This document shows positions 46,066-57,222 of a stretch of 64,000 nt of DNA, piece by piece (within the stretch, counting starts at the first letter, position 1; every line of letters begins with the position of its first letter). Source of the DNA: Helianthus annuus (lineage: Eukaryota > Streptophyta > Magnoliopsida > Asterales > Asteraceae); the NCBI RefSeq assembly GCF_002127325.2, contig NC_035437.2, positions 108,776,321 to 108,840,320 on the forward strand, in the 5' to 3' direction. Under the pieces are notes generated by a model, which searched no databases, was not told where the DNA came from, and saw only the letters and a program-made list of their open reading frames with translations. The position numbers and the translations under genes are program-made.

Positions 46066-47084
46066 GTCGAATTGTATGATTATAGGAATAAATATCGAGC
46101 GGATATTTACGTCGTTATTACCTAGCGGCTATTAAAGCAAGGTATTGAAATGGGTCAATATAACGATCCGAGCCAGGTAAGCATAATAGAATAACCCTCG
46201 TTTAAAACATAAGGTTTAATGAGAGTTAAACGGAGTCTAAAATGGACATTGGGTTACTTTGTTAGGTAAACCGAATGTTACAAATCTTGGTCAATTAGTT
46301 TGGAAAGCATTTTGACTTTCCAAATAAAATCATCGCTAAAAAGAGGGTTTGTGAGTTAAACATGTTTATAAAATCCCTCATCGTTAATGAAGGGCTAATG
46401 GACCAAAACGCCCTTATAAGTTAAACTGAACAAACAACCCTTAAAGGTTGTTTGGAAACGAGTTTTATGGTTGGATAAATATTTAGAATAAGTATAGAAA
46501 GCGAAACATATAAATCTTTAGTCAAATGACTCTATTTGAGTCTTTGCCGTAAACTAATGATTCGAGGGGTAAAACTCGGGTTATATAGATCACCACATTA
46601 AACCCACCATAAATACAGTTGTGGTGGAAAATTTTATGATAAGAAATGTGGTAATGCAATGCTAGAAGCAATTGAAAGCGATTTTAAGCTTGAAAGTGCT
46701 TAAATACCCTTAACGGGTCAAAATAAGCACTTGAGCGTAAACGGGTTTTAAATACGTAAGTAACCCGTGACTTGAACCTAATATGATAGGAGATATTGAA
46801 ATTATGAATTTCATGAGTTTAGGGAGCAAACAAACCTGCTTTGTTTGATAAAAACATGAACGGGTCAAAACTTTGAAAAAGAATATTAAGCCGAAGGCTT
46901 AAAAGTTTATAATTTTGTTAATACAGATGTCAGATGTTAATTCCATATGATGGAGAATCAAATTACGATCACGTAGGAAAAAGAATCGTGTAAAACGGAT
47001 CAAAAATAAGGGAGTTATGCTCGTTTCCGTGGAAAATTAGTTTTTGGAGAATATGCAGCACTTGGCTGCAAACTTGCTGTCAAA

Positions 47085-47195
47085 AACAGGGCGTCGCGCC
47101 ACGCGATGGGAGGGAGTGATCACCGTCGCGCAATGCGACGGCTGTCGCGCCCCGCGACCTATTTAGTTAAAGCTCTCGCGGCCCGCGAGAGCAAC
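47085..47195. repeat. GC-rich palindromes in the solo LTR
   Basis: Several GTCGCG/CGCGAC words in opposite orientation, ending with a 21-base near-perfect palindrome (47172-47192, arms GCTCTCGCGG / CCGCGAGAGC). GC content is well above the AT-rich LTR around it. Confidence 0.75.
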
Positions 47196-47550
47196 CAGAA
47201 CTGGCCAAATTGTTATTGTTGACTGTTTTGGCTTGCGGTTTCGTTTAAACATGTTTTAAACGCCATATAACTAACTTGTTTCATGTTTTTATGAAATGTA
47301 GGTATGCTAGATGTACAGGATGACGATCAAGCTCGGTGAAGAACCGAACACAATCAAGAATTCAAGCTTCCGCGTAATAATTCATTGTCAAATTTTAAAC
47401 GGCGAATGAAATTATAAATTGTTGAAATGTTTTATTGTTAAAATGTTTTAACAAATTTGTATTTTTAAGTGTATGTTTAATCTTAAATACACTATTATAG
47501 TCGAAATTTATATGATAATCGTATATAAAGGAATAAGGTCTTACAGTTAT

Positions 47551-48770
47551 GCCTAAAAACATCATTAATTTGAATCACATATTTATATATACATGGGTGT
47601 ATAAACATATTTTATCAAACTACACTACTTTTGGTTTGTTTTGTAACAATTATCGTCGTATTGTGGTTTCTTGATATATAACTGATGAGTTTATATTATA
47701 ATAAGTGGGCCAAATTTTTTTGTTTCGCCCGATCCCAAAATTTTTTTATCATTTTCGAAGACAGCCCTGACTATAAATTAACATTCAATGCTATGTTTTA
47801 TTTTTAACTGTATAGCAAAATCTATTTATTTTTAATACTATTTGATTAACTTCTTAGGTTTGTTTTGTTATCCCTTCGACTAAAATATTTTTTCTACGAT
47901 AATGTAATTTTACGTTTCAGTTTAAAGTTGACGAGTTAATACTTCACAATGCGCGTTTGTGGTTCAACATTTTTACGTACATCTTTGGTACAGTTTGATA
48001 CTCCCGCCATAATGCGCGGTTTCTAAAAACTCGTCATAATTAACTGTGCAAATTGCTAGAAACCATATGTATTTTTTATTATATTTAAGGAATAATAGGA
48101 TTTTAATAATCCCAACTATTAGTCATTGGTTAGCAACAGTCCCAACTTCAAAAATAACCAGTGGTAGTCTCAACTTTTCACAAACTGTAAACTAATGCAC
48201 CTTTACTAACAAAAAAAGGGGAAAAAAGAAATTAAGGTTTTGTTACTAAAGGTCTACTGGTTTACAATATGTGAAAAGATGGGACCACCACCGTTCAGTT
48301 TTGTAAGGCTAGACGCAATGGGGGGTCGTCCCCCTCGATCCCGGATCGTCGCCGACCCAAACACCACGCCGCCCCCCTCCGGCTTCGTCCTGGACGTCCT
48401 CTTCTGGACGTTGGAGACGTTCCACATGAAGACAAAGACCTTGCCTCTCCCTCTCTCACACACCTATAGATACAATATATACATATACATTTTAGGTCTA
48501 TCCTCCCAATTCCATACCTCCATCCTCTTTGCTCCATCCTTACACCCATCCTACGTGACGCCTATGTGGCCGATCATCCTCCAAAGGAGGACCATCACCA
48601 TACCGCATAGCCTAATATGCAAAATTTATTTATAATCATTTTTATGCAACTTGTGAGAATCATGGTGTACTGAGGTGACCTGAATTTCTAAAGATTTATC
48701 CGTGTGATTAAAGATATTGACTTCCCAAACAATTAAAAGTTTTTATTAAAAGATTGTATTAAGAATGGAT
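47551..48770. other. Intergenic DNA with a GC-rich unknown patch
   Basis: No gene recognised. 47,551-47,780 continues the older repeat split by the copia and solo LTR insertions. 48,270-48,440 is unusually GC-rich and open on both strands, but none of the translations resembles a family I know. Confidence 0.4.
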
Positions 48771-49092
48771 TAGGATCAAATACAAATGTTACTAAAAATA
48801 AGAAGTGTACAAAGAGTAAAAAAACCCACTTCATAAAAAAAATAATAATAAAAAAAAAAAAACTAAACACCCACCACCACCCAAAAACCTAACCCCCCCC
48901 CCTCACCCACCCCACCCAAAAAAAATTGGGGGGGGGGGGGGAGGGGGGTAGGTTTTTGGGGGTGTTGGGGTGGGGTGTTTAGATTTTGGGTGGTGGTGTA
49001 GTGGGTTTAGGTTTAGGTTATTAGACATTTGTCACTTTATAAAGTCTTCTTACAATTAGGAGCCTTTGTAGAATAACTTAACCCGTATTAAC
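48771..49092. repeat. MITE-like repeat with C/G-rich foldback core
   Basis: Begins with GGATTAGGATCAAATACAAA. The core (48,860-48,998) has CACCCACCACCACCC and a C-rich run, then a G-rich run and GGGTGGTGGTG in inverted order, a strong hairpin. It ends in ACTTTATAAAGTCTTCTTAC. A diverged relative of the start occurs near 27,845. Confidence 0.55.
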
Positions 49093-49492
49093 ATATAGAG
49101 TATACCATTAATTACTTGCATATTTGTGTGGTTTTGCCTATATTACATGTTTGGTACAAAATTGTATAGATGCTTCCTCTGGTATCCATTTTATAACACA
49201 GATGGTCCATAACTTAGATGAACGCTAAATTTTTCGGTTAAGTTCTTGTAAAATATCTATTTTGTCCTTATTATTAAAAAACAAAAATTAAAAGATAAAA
49301 AAAAATAAATACACTTTCTTATACAATTAAGAAAATAAAAAAAAAATCTGAGATTCAAATTGTTCAGCGCCATTTTCAGCTCGAAATTGTTCGAATTCAC
49401 GATATCTTCTCCGCCGTCGTTGTCTTCGCGCCTGACATGTTCTTGTTCTTGAATTTGTGGGTTTAGGTTTTGGGTTTTAGATTGATTGGAAG

Positions 49493-50130
49493 TAGGGCTG
49501 TAAACAAACCGAATGTTTAGCGAACAGTTCATGAACCGTGCGGCGGGAAGTTCATTTACGTTCATTCATTTAACGAACATGAACAAGAAATTTCGGTTGA
49601 TTAACTAAATGAATGAACATGAATAGATGTCACGTTCGTTCAGTTGTGTTCATGAACGTTTAGTAACGTGTTCCTAAACATTCATTCATTTGTGTTCGTT
49701 TATTTTTGTTTTAATTAAAGATTTTTGTACTTTCATATATTTATCTAAACTTTTTTTATTCTTTAGTTTTTATTAATTTTATTACCCTAACAATTAAACT
49801 AGAAAACCCTATTTCCACCTTGTTTATGCACAGTTTCCCTTTCCTTTCTCATAATTTACATTGACGAATACAACCGCCTTCCGTTTCAAAATTAGGGCTT
49901 TAAGTTTTAGCGTTGCTCTCTCCGCTATCCACCTTTAGCCTTTGTTGTGTTCGTCAAACTTATTTGTGTTCGTTTGTGTTCGTGAACACGCTCATTTCCT
50001 TAATGAACGAACATGAACATAAAATCTCCTTCGTTAAGTGTTCATCAACCTTTCGTGAACACATTTATTTCTTACCGAACGAACACGAACAAGGACTTGT
50101 TCGTGTTCGTTCGATTTACTTACAGCCCTA
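49493..50130. mobile_element. hAT-type MITE, copy 2 (638 bp)
   Basis: Inverted termini TAGGGCTGTAAA and CTTACAGCCCTA with a perfect 8-bp duplicate ATTGGAAG (49485-49492 and 50131-50138). It shares the inward GTTCGTTCG / CGAACGAAC word pattern with copy 1 at 26,402. About 150 bp in the middle (49,790-49,930) lacks the word pattern and may be unrelated sequence. Confidence 0.9.
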
Positions 50131-50138
50131 ATTGGAAG

Positions 50139-51060
50139 TAAAGGGGTTTTGAGATTTGACTCAATATTCGCTTTTATGGATTTCGATGTGTCAAGCCGAT
50201 AACAACTAAAGTCACAACGCGTAACACGAGGGTAAAATATATACTATGATGATAGTAAAATACTTGTTTGAATGTTTACATTTAGGATTTGGCTCATTTA
50301 CATATTACAAATTTACAACATTTTTATGCATAAAGGTGTTGTAGCTAATGCTTAGGGGGTTTTTAAAAAATTGATATACTTTTAACCTAAAACTATTTAT
50401 TTTTTTTCTTTTAACCCAAATCTATTTGATTTTTTACTTTGAACCCAAAAGTTTTTATCTTTTGTAGTGTAACCTCACAAACTTTTTTACTTTCAACTTT
50501 GGTCTCCTATAATTTTCATATTTGTAAATTCTTCGCTTTGTTCTAAATTTTGCGAGTTAACAGACGTAACATGCGTCTGTGGTTCAACATTTTTACGTTT
50601 TGTTTTACGCTTCATTCTAAATCTTGCGGGTTAAGACGACACGTGTGTGGTTCAACGTTTTTATGTCGTCTATTTTTTTCTCGTTTGACAGGGTCGTCGC
50701 AACGCGATGGTCCTAAATCCACACTTAGTTATTATTTTCTATGTTTTACGTTTCAGTCTAATTTGTTTGCATTAACACAACGCAACTTTAATGTTTGCTT
50801 TTGTGCTATTCATCACGGTTTTACGCCCAGTGAGAAAGGGGGGGGGGGGGGGTTTGGATTTCTAGTTTTATTAATTATCAAATACTAGTTTTAGTATCAA
50901 ATACTTGGTTTCATATAGATGATCAATTATCAAATCCATCCATGCATTTGCCTAGTAACTACTTTCCCAAACCCACAACAAATTGCAACCATAATAATTT
51001 ATGCATTTATAATTGTACTCAAAGCCAAATAAACACAAATATAAACAACTATTTTACATA
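50139..51060. other. Intergenic DNA downstream of the RNA-binding protein gene
   Basis: No gene. Words like GGTTCAACATTTTTACG recur at 50,580 and 50,655 and also near 47,970, a diverged repeat family. A G14-type run lies at about 50,838-50,851. Confidence 0.5.
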
Positions 51061-51219
51061 AAGCCAAATCCATAATCCATAAATTATTGAAACTAGAAAT
51101 GATACAAAGAAACCAACATCTTTATAGAAAAGTTAAAGAGGTGCCTAAACAAATGGATATGATGGTTAAATTACCAAAATACCCCAATCAGTATGAGTAG
51201 TGTCCCAAACTAAAGTCAG

Positions 51220-53660
51220 TCAGTCCATGTTACCTCCAACACCACTTTGGTCATTTCTGCTACCTTCTCCACCAGTTGACCCCAAAGAATTGTTATCTAC
51301 ATTCCCCCTGAGTTGCTCACTACCACCACTGAGTTGACTCGGCATCCCACTCGGAACCGGTCCCACAATCCCATTGCCACCGTTAGCTACCATTCCCATC
51401 AACCCATGTCCACCGTTCATGTAAGCCGGATAAACCGGCAATGGCAACGGACCACCCCTCATGCCAACCATCGCAGGACCACCCCATGGAACCCTAGGTG
51501 AAACCGCTGTCAACCCATAACCACCAACCGGATAACCACCACCAAACATACCGCCACCGTACGGATAACCACCATAGCCTGGAAACAACCCATAACCAGG
51601 AAGAACCTCATAACTAGCTCTATATTGGGCTGCCGGTTGATGACCGCCACTAAAGTTAGAATCCCTATTGCCGCTAGTAGTGCCGCCAGTAACGTCTTTA
51701 GGTACTGCCCTTTTAACCTCCACGAGTTTACCACCCAATTCATGGAAGTTTTTTTGCATAACTTCTTCAACCGAATCTTCCGAGTCAAAAGTGATGAACC
51801 CGAACCCACGTGGTCTATGGGTCACATTATCATGCATCACAACCACATCGGTTATTTTTCCGAATTTTTCAAAGTAGAATTTGAAATCGTCTTCTGTTAA
51901 GTTAGCAGATAACCCGCCTACAAAAATCTTTTTAGTCTTTAAGTTATCCTGGCTTTTAGCACCGTTATTTCTGAAATTCCTATTCTGCCCTCGGTTCGGT
52001 TCTTGCTGGTTGTGGTACTGTTCACTTCTTGGCACTGCTTTCTTCACTTCCACCTGTAAAAAACGGGTCAAATATGCAGTTCGGGTCATAAACCTAAAAG
52101 AATATAAATGTGTGTAGAGTTGTTGATTATTTCATATCATACTTCATGGTGGGTTTGACTATTTTAGTCAATATATGCTTTCACAAAATTTATAAGTCAT
52201 TGCCTGGGGGGGGGGGGGGGGGGGGGGCAATTTAGACCCATTAACTTATAAATGGGCCGATTCGGGTTATACTTCATCTATAACAGGTCAAACAAGAAAA
52301 TTTGAATAATCGAATATATTAGTTGAAATGAAAACGGGTCAAAAAACACCAAAATGTGCTTCTAAATGACTAAATCAATAGAAGCAATGCATAAATTCTG
52401 TATTCAAATTAATATTAAACAAAACAGAAAAGTGAATGGTAAATATTTCAATTCAGCCAATTAAATCCATAAAAATTACAACTTGACGCATTGACCCATT
52501 ACTTAACCCGCTCATTTTGCCACCTTAAGGCGTCGGTATCATATTTGGAACAAATTCATGACAGATTTTAATTCAAGGAAAAAAATTGCAAGAAAAACGC
52601 TAAGTTTCATAAATGAATGGTTTTGGTCAAAAAAAGGTCAAAGATTTACCTGATTTGTTCAAAATTACTCGTTCTTACAATCTATCGTTTTCTTTCGACG
52701 GTTTCATAAAACAACAACTAGATTACACCAAGTCAACAAAATCACCACTTGAAAAAGAAGTCAAAATTCAACCTTTTACAGTACTTTCAAATGTAAAATT
52801 GACCAACATTTTTGGTTGATTCAAAAATATATTCAAAATCTCACTCATTTGGCAATCTAAGTTTTCTTTTAAGTTTTGACCTTTTTCCCATAACACAATT
52901 AGGCAATAAACAACTCCAAAAAGAAGTCAATATCAACCTAGAATTACCTTTAAATGCAAAAGTAAGTCACAAACTTAGTTTTATAACTCCAAAAGGGTTT
53001 CTTTACTTCTTTCACCAAAATTGATTTATCGCGGTGTGAAAATACTTGTTTTGGAAAAAAAAAAAAAAACATGTAAAAAAGCAGCTTTAAACAAAATGTG
53101 ATTTATCAAGTAACAATCATTTTCTAACCAGAGCCAAACAGCCACTAATTTTCACTTAATAAAAACAACAAATAAACCCCTCAAAAATTGAATAATTCTA
53201 AAAATTACCAAACTATAATGTCTCCCAAATTATGTTTTCTATATGTATGTAGCAACAATCATTTTCAACCCGAAAGTGGAGAAAACCACCTAAACTTTAC
53301 TTCAAAAACAACTGATAAAGACAACCAACAAACAAGTACAATGCTATAACATGAAACAAAATCATCAGTCAAGTAGTCAACACAATGGAAGCAATTAGCG
53401 ATTAACCGGGAAAAAAAAAAAAAAAAAAAACGAACCGTTCTGCCAAGAATGATATGACTGTCAACAAGAACTTTATCAAGAGCTGATGCATCTGCGAACG
53501 AAACAAAAGCGAACCCACGAGGGCTACCAGTGATTCGATCTTTAGCAATAACCGAACCCACAACGGTTCCATAGCTCCCAAAATGGTCCCTCAACACATC
53601 TTCTGTAGTCTCCCATGAAATCCCACCAACAAACACCTTACTTTGATCACAATCTTCCAT
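51220..53660 (-). CDS. hnRNP-like RNA-binding protein with two RRMs (2 exons, 352 aa)
   Basis: Exon 1 is 53436-53660 and exon 2 is 51220-52053, phase 0, intron 1382 bp. RRM1 spans residues about 8-80: RNP2 KVFVGGI at 8-14, RNP1 RGFAFVSF at 48-55. RRM2 spans about 116-195: RNP2 KIFVGGL at 117-123, RNP1 RGFGFITF at 157-164. The Gly/Pro/Tyr-rich tail (about 205-352) contains GYGGYPYGGGMFGGGYP. This is the plant hnRNP1/Musashi-like family; exon 1 ending in ILGRTV and exon 2 starting VEVKKAVPR fits it. Family role: binds pre-mRNA or mRNA in nucleus and cytoplasm; the specific targets cannot be told from sequence. No stop or frameshift. The donor is GTTCG followed by T20, weak by consensus but in the expected place. 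Confidence 0.92.
52206..52228 (+). repeat. G23 homopolymer in the intron
   Basis: Twenty-three G on the plus strand (C23 in the transcript), about 150 bases before the acceptor site of the RNA-binding protein intron. Confidence 0.9.
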
Positions 53661-54170
53661 TCTTACCCTTAAATAAAACCCGAAAACAGCTATAAAAGAT
53701 GAATTATAAACAAGAAAATGAAAAAGAAAGCCCCTTTTCTTGATCTTTGGTGAATTTCAAACCAAACTACCAATTGGGTTTATAAAAAAACATAAAGCAG
53801 ACATTTTTCTTGATTTTCAACCAAATAAAACAATCTTAAACAACACCCAGAAAGAAATCGTTTGAAAAAACAAGAACTTGAAACATAAAAAAAAAAAAAC
53901 TAAAAAAAAAACCCTAGTTGTGGTTTTCTAGGGTTTCAGAACATGAAAAAAGTGGTGGGGTTGTAAATTGAAACAAACATTGGCATTTTGAAATAGAAAG
54001 AAGACAAAATACGCAAGCCTTGTTCTTGATTTATTTAGGGTTTCAAGAAAAGAAACCCAAAGAGGGGTAAAATGATTTCTAGGGTTTGGAATTGAAAGAG
54101 GGTTTTGGGTTTGGGAGAGGGTATGGAAATAAAAAAGGGTTTTGTGGGATTGTGATAATTGTAAGCATTT
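53661..54170 (-). promoter_or_regulatory. 5' leader region of the RNA-binding protein gene
   Basis: C/T-rich on the minus strand, with AAACCCTA words (telo-box-like) at about 53,910-54,100. Such elements occur in promoters and leaders of plant translation and RNA-handling genes. The transcription start is not determined; a leader intron is possible. Confidence 0.4.
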
Positions 54171-54257
54171 TTATTAGATTAGATGCTGTCGAGAATCCAA
54201 CTGAGTTGTGAAGCAAAAAGTAGCGACCTTGGGTGTGGGAGTGGAGATGGGGTTGCT

Positions 54258-54269
54258 TTGACTTTGACC
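54258..54269 (+). promoter_or_regulatory. Paired W-box motif
   Basis: TTGACT immediately followed by TTGACC, a tandem of the WRKY-factor core TTGACY, about 600 bases upstream of the RNA-binding protein ATG. Short motifs like this can arise by chance. Confidence 0.3.
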
Positions 54270-54469
54270 GGAGTTCTTGTCAATTTTCCCCAAAGAGTGT
54301 TATTTGGATTAGGTAACTAGGTCAACTATATGAGGAGAAGATCAATCCAAATCACAATAATCATGAATTATGACATGTACAACTCTAAATAACTTCTAAT
54401 TTTAATAAATATTTATTTTTAAATTTAAAAAAAAAACAAAAGTGACGTCTAATGTTGTGAAAATTACAG

Positions 54470-55497
54470 GAAACTTGAGTTGCTAAGGCACGCTATGAAA
54501 TTATGGGAGAGGATAATTGAGACTAGAACTAGAAGAGAAACTCAGGTTATGGTAAACCAATTTAATTCTATGTGGAGGGGGGTAAACTACAGAAGCCATA
54601 CACATTCTAATGAGATTGATGGAAATGTATAAGGAGAGAAAACTATATCTACATATAATAGTGTGTCACGTAGACTAATTTGAGATAGTTTGGAGGATAG
54701 AAGGATACTTAGAAAGTATATAGATATAATTATGGATACGTATAGTAGGATTGAAACTAGTCGATTTCTTTTTGTAGTTATCCACTGAGGGGTATGTATA
54801 GTAGGACCGTTACTATGTCACGTAGACTAATTTGAGATAGTTTGGAGGATAGAAGGGTACCTGGAAAGTATATAGATATAATTAGGGATATGTATAGTAG
54901 GATTGAAACTATTTGATTTCTTTTTGCAGTTATCCACTATGGGATATGTATAGTAGGACCATTACCCTGTGGAGTCACAAGGGGCCTACATTGAGTTTGT
55001 TTCTCTTTGCAATTGTCCTATATGAGTTGCCAAAGTCGATTTAGGAGTTAGTTTTGTTGTGCTTGCTTTTCACATATGATATCGTGTTACTTGCGAAGAC
55101 CAAGCAAAGGTTGTATGCAAGGTTAGATGAGTGTCGAGCAATTTTAGAAGGCAGAGGCTTAAGGATTAGTTGTTGAAAGACCGAGTACCTTTACTGTGAT
55201 TTCAGTGGTGCAGGGGACTACCAGGACCTCTAATCACCATTGATGCTCAATTGATCTTACATGTTACTAGGTTCAAGTATTCAAGTGCGTTTATACAGCA
55301 TGATGGGGAGACTGATAATGGTGTTGTCCACCGCATCCAGGCTGGCTTGTGTCGGTGGAGAGCAGCCAATTGGGTATTGCGTGACCATACATTCCCAACA
55401 AAATTAAAGGAGAATTCTTATTGGATTACAAATAGATTATTGGGCTATCAATAAGAGACGAGCGCACAAGATGGATGTAATAGAGATGAGAATGATG
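54470..55497 (+). pseudogene. RTE-type LINE reverse-transcriptase relic
   Basis: Plus-strand pieces in changing frames match the wording of plant RTE-like LINE RT: RHAMKLWERIIETRTRRETQ, then RKYIDII-like, then (after a stop-rich part) RLYARLDECRAILEG-like, and finally HVTRFKYSSAFIQHDGETDN, HRIQAGLCRWRAA and FPTKLK (to about 55,452). Stops and frameshifts are frequent and the central catalytic part is missing. A 152-bp tandem duplication (54664-54815 and 54816-54967) lies inside. The relic ends where the chromovirus inserted. Confidence 0.8.
54664..54967 (+). repeat. 152-bp tandem duplication inside the LINE relic
   Basis: Both copies start TGTCACGTAGACTAATTTGA and end with TATGTATAGTAGGACC plus a few bases. 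They differ at only a handful of positions, so the duplication is younger than the LINE decay. Confidence 0.85.
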
Positions 55498-55504
55498 ACT
55501 TATA

Positions 55505-57173
55505 TGTTAGACCCACTTATTTAGTTCTTATAAAACCATTTTCGATGATAATTTTAAGACTTGAAATAACAAGTTAACTCATATTTCCGACAAAAATCGG
55601 GCATGACCCATTCGTACAATGAGCATGCACCTGTTTCATACAACCTTCATACAAAATATTCCATGACCTTTACGACTAGACGCAACGAAAGTCCAAGGAA
55701 AACATAAACTTTTGACCAATACATCTACTAACTAGTTTAGACAAACTTTCACAATTATTGACCCAAAACATTAAAGCAACTAGCGGAAGCGCTTGATATG
55801 TTAAGTGGTGATCACGTGCTCGCTTCAATTCGCCATAGAGTCTACGATGAGGATTTACCTACATTAACAAGAAATTTCAAAGGTTAGTTATTGCACTCGC
55901 TAAATCATAATTCTTTAATTTTACTTCCATCCGTATATGAACTTTTAACCGTTTTACGCATTCGACTACCCATAAACTTGGGTATGGCATAAACACTCTC
56001 AATGAGAGTTAAGCATACGCATTCGACCCGTTTGATTGGGTTATTTGCTTTCAACATAAATTCTTCTTTCCATCCGTAGAACGGATTAAGCATCTCGCAT
56101 TCGTATAGCATTCAAAACCACCCGTTCAAGACGAATGGTATCATATCATTACTCGACCTAGTTACTCGAACCGGTCTATTTGCTTATCATAGCTTAACTT
56201 TCATTAGCTTAGCCAAATCCGCAAGGGACTTGCTATTTATTTACTAGTCACCGTATCCATTATAGCAAGAAATAACCATTATAACACAATTTGCTTGACA
56301 CAATCACTAATAAAGAAATTTAAGTAAACTTTTGTACGTCACGAAACATACCTCGATCTTGCGCCCCTTCCGTTTTCTTGGTGCTTGTACATTCTTCCTT
56401 TACGCCTACATTAGAACATTTATTCTTTCATTTAGCCTAGCGATTCATTTTACCATTTTCATATACATTTTATCTTTTAGGCATTTCATCGAACACTTGG
56501 TAGGCATCACAATTAAGATACAAGGTACAAGTCTATTAAGCATATACTTACTAGTTCATCATAACACAAGAATCACCTTCCTTTGAATTTACATAGATTT
56601 TTCATCCTAAATCAATTTATCTAGCATTCAAACATCACAAACAATTTCATATATCAACTAACACATGATCATAATCATTATGAGCTTCCTACTAGTAACA
56701 TAATCTTTACAAAGTGGGTTTTCACTATACTTTTCATGCAACCTAAAATCAAACATAATTCTTGCCCTAGAAGGTAATTTACAACTCAGATTTCCCTATT
56801 CTGATTCAAGAAATCGAGATTGGGATTAATCCCCTCATCCTACAATTCAAGATTTTCAGAAATTGAACTTACCACTTGAGAGATTAGGCTTAGCTAATCA
56901 CAATTTAGGGATCATGCACCAAATTGGCTTATGAATTTGGATTGAATCACTTGATTTCTTGAACTAGGGTTTCCCCCTTTCTTTTGCCTTGTTCGATCGC
57001 AGAGAACTCCCACACATGTACTGTGTGTGTGTTTTTCTCAATTGTTATTTTTATTAATCAATTTTAGATAGTTACAATCTTGATCCCTCTATTTTCATCA
57101 TTATTAAATTTTGGCACCATTTCTTTACTATTATATTTAACTTATGTTTATTCAATATTTTTGGGGTGTTACA
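55505..57173 (-). repeat. 3' LTR of the chromovirus
   Basis: In minus sense it starts TGTAACACCCC and ends GGGTCTAACA. Near-identical to the LTR at 62379. Confidence 0.93.
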
Positions 57174-57190
57174 AGTCTACCCCCCTTAAA
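57174..57190 (-). other. Polypurine tract of the chromovirus
   Basis: Minus strand AAGGGGGGTAGACTTG next to the 3' LTR, plus-strand primer site. Confidence 0.8.
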
Positions 57191-57222
57191 AGAGGTTTCG
57201 TCCCCGAAACCTGAGCACATAA

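Larger units (their letters stand above)
42764..47545. mobile_element. Long solo LTR (4.78 kb including a nested element)
   Basis: Begins TGTAACACCCC and ends GGTCTTACA. Flanked by a perfect 5-bp duplicate GTTAT (42759-42763 and 47546-47550). No gag or pol. A GC-rich palindromic patch lies at 47,085-47,195. About 1.3 kb in the middle reads like another LTR, so the original LTR was nearer 3.4 kb, similar to the one at 538-3976. Confidence 0.75.

Noticed and set aside
48254..48635. GC-rich open frames on both strands at 48.25-48.64 kb
   Set aside because: Openness follows from GC-rich composition; no recognisable domain and frames overlap on both strands.
55905..56111. Small frame repeated identically at 62,779-62,985
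   Set aside because: Both lie in the two LTRs of one element; the repetition is the LTR pair, not a gene family.
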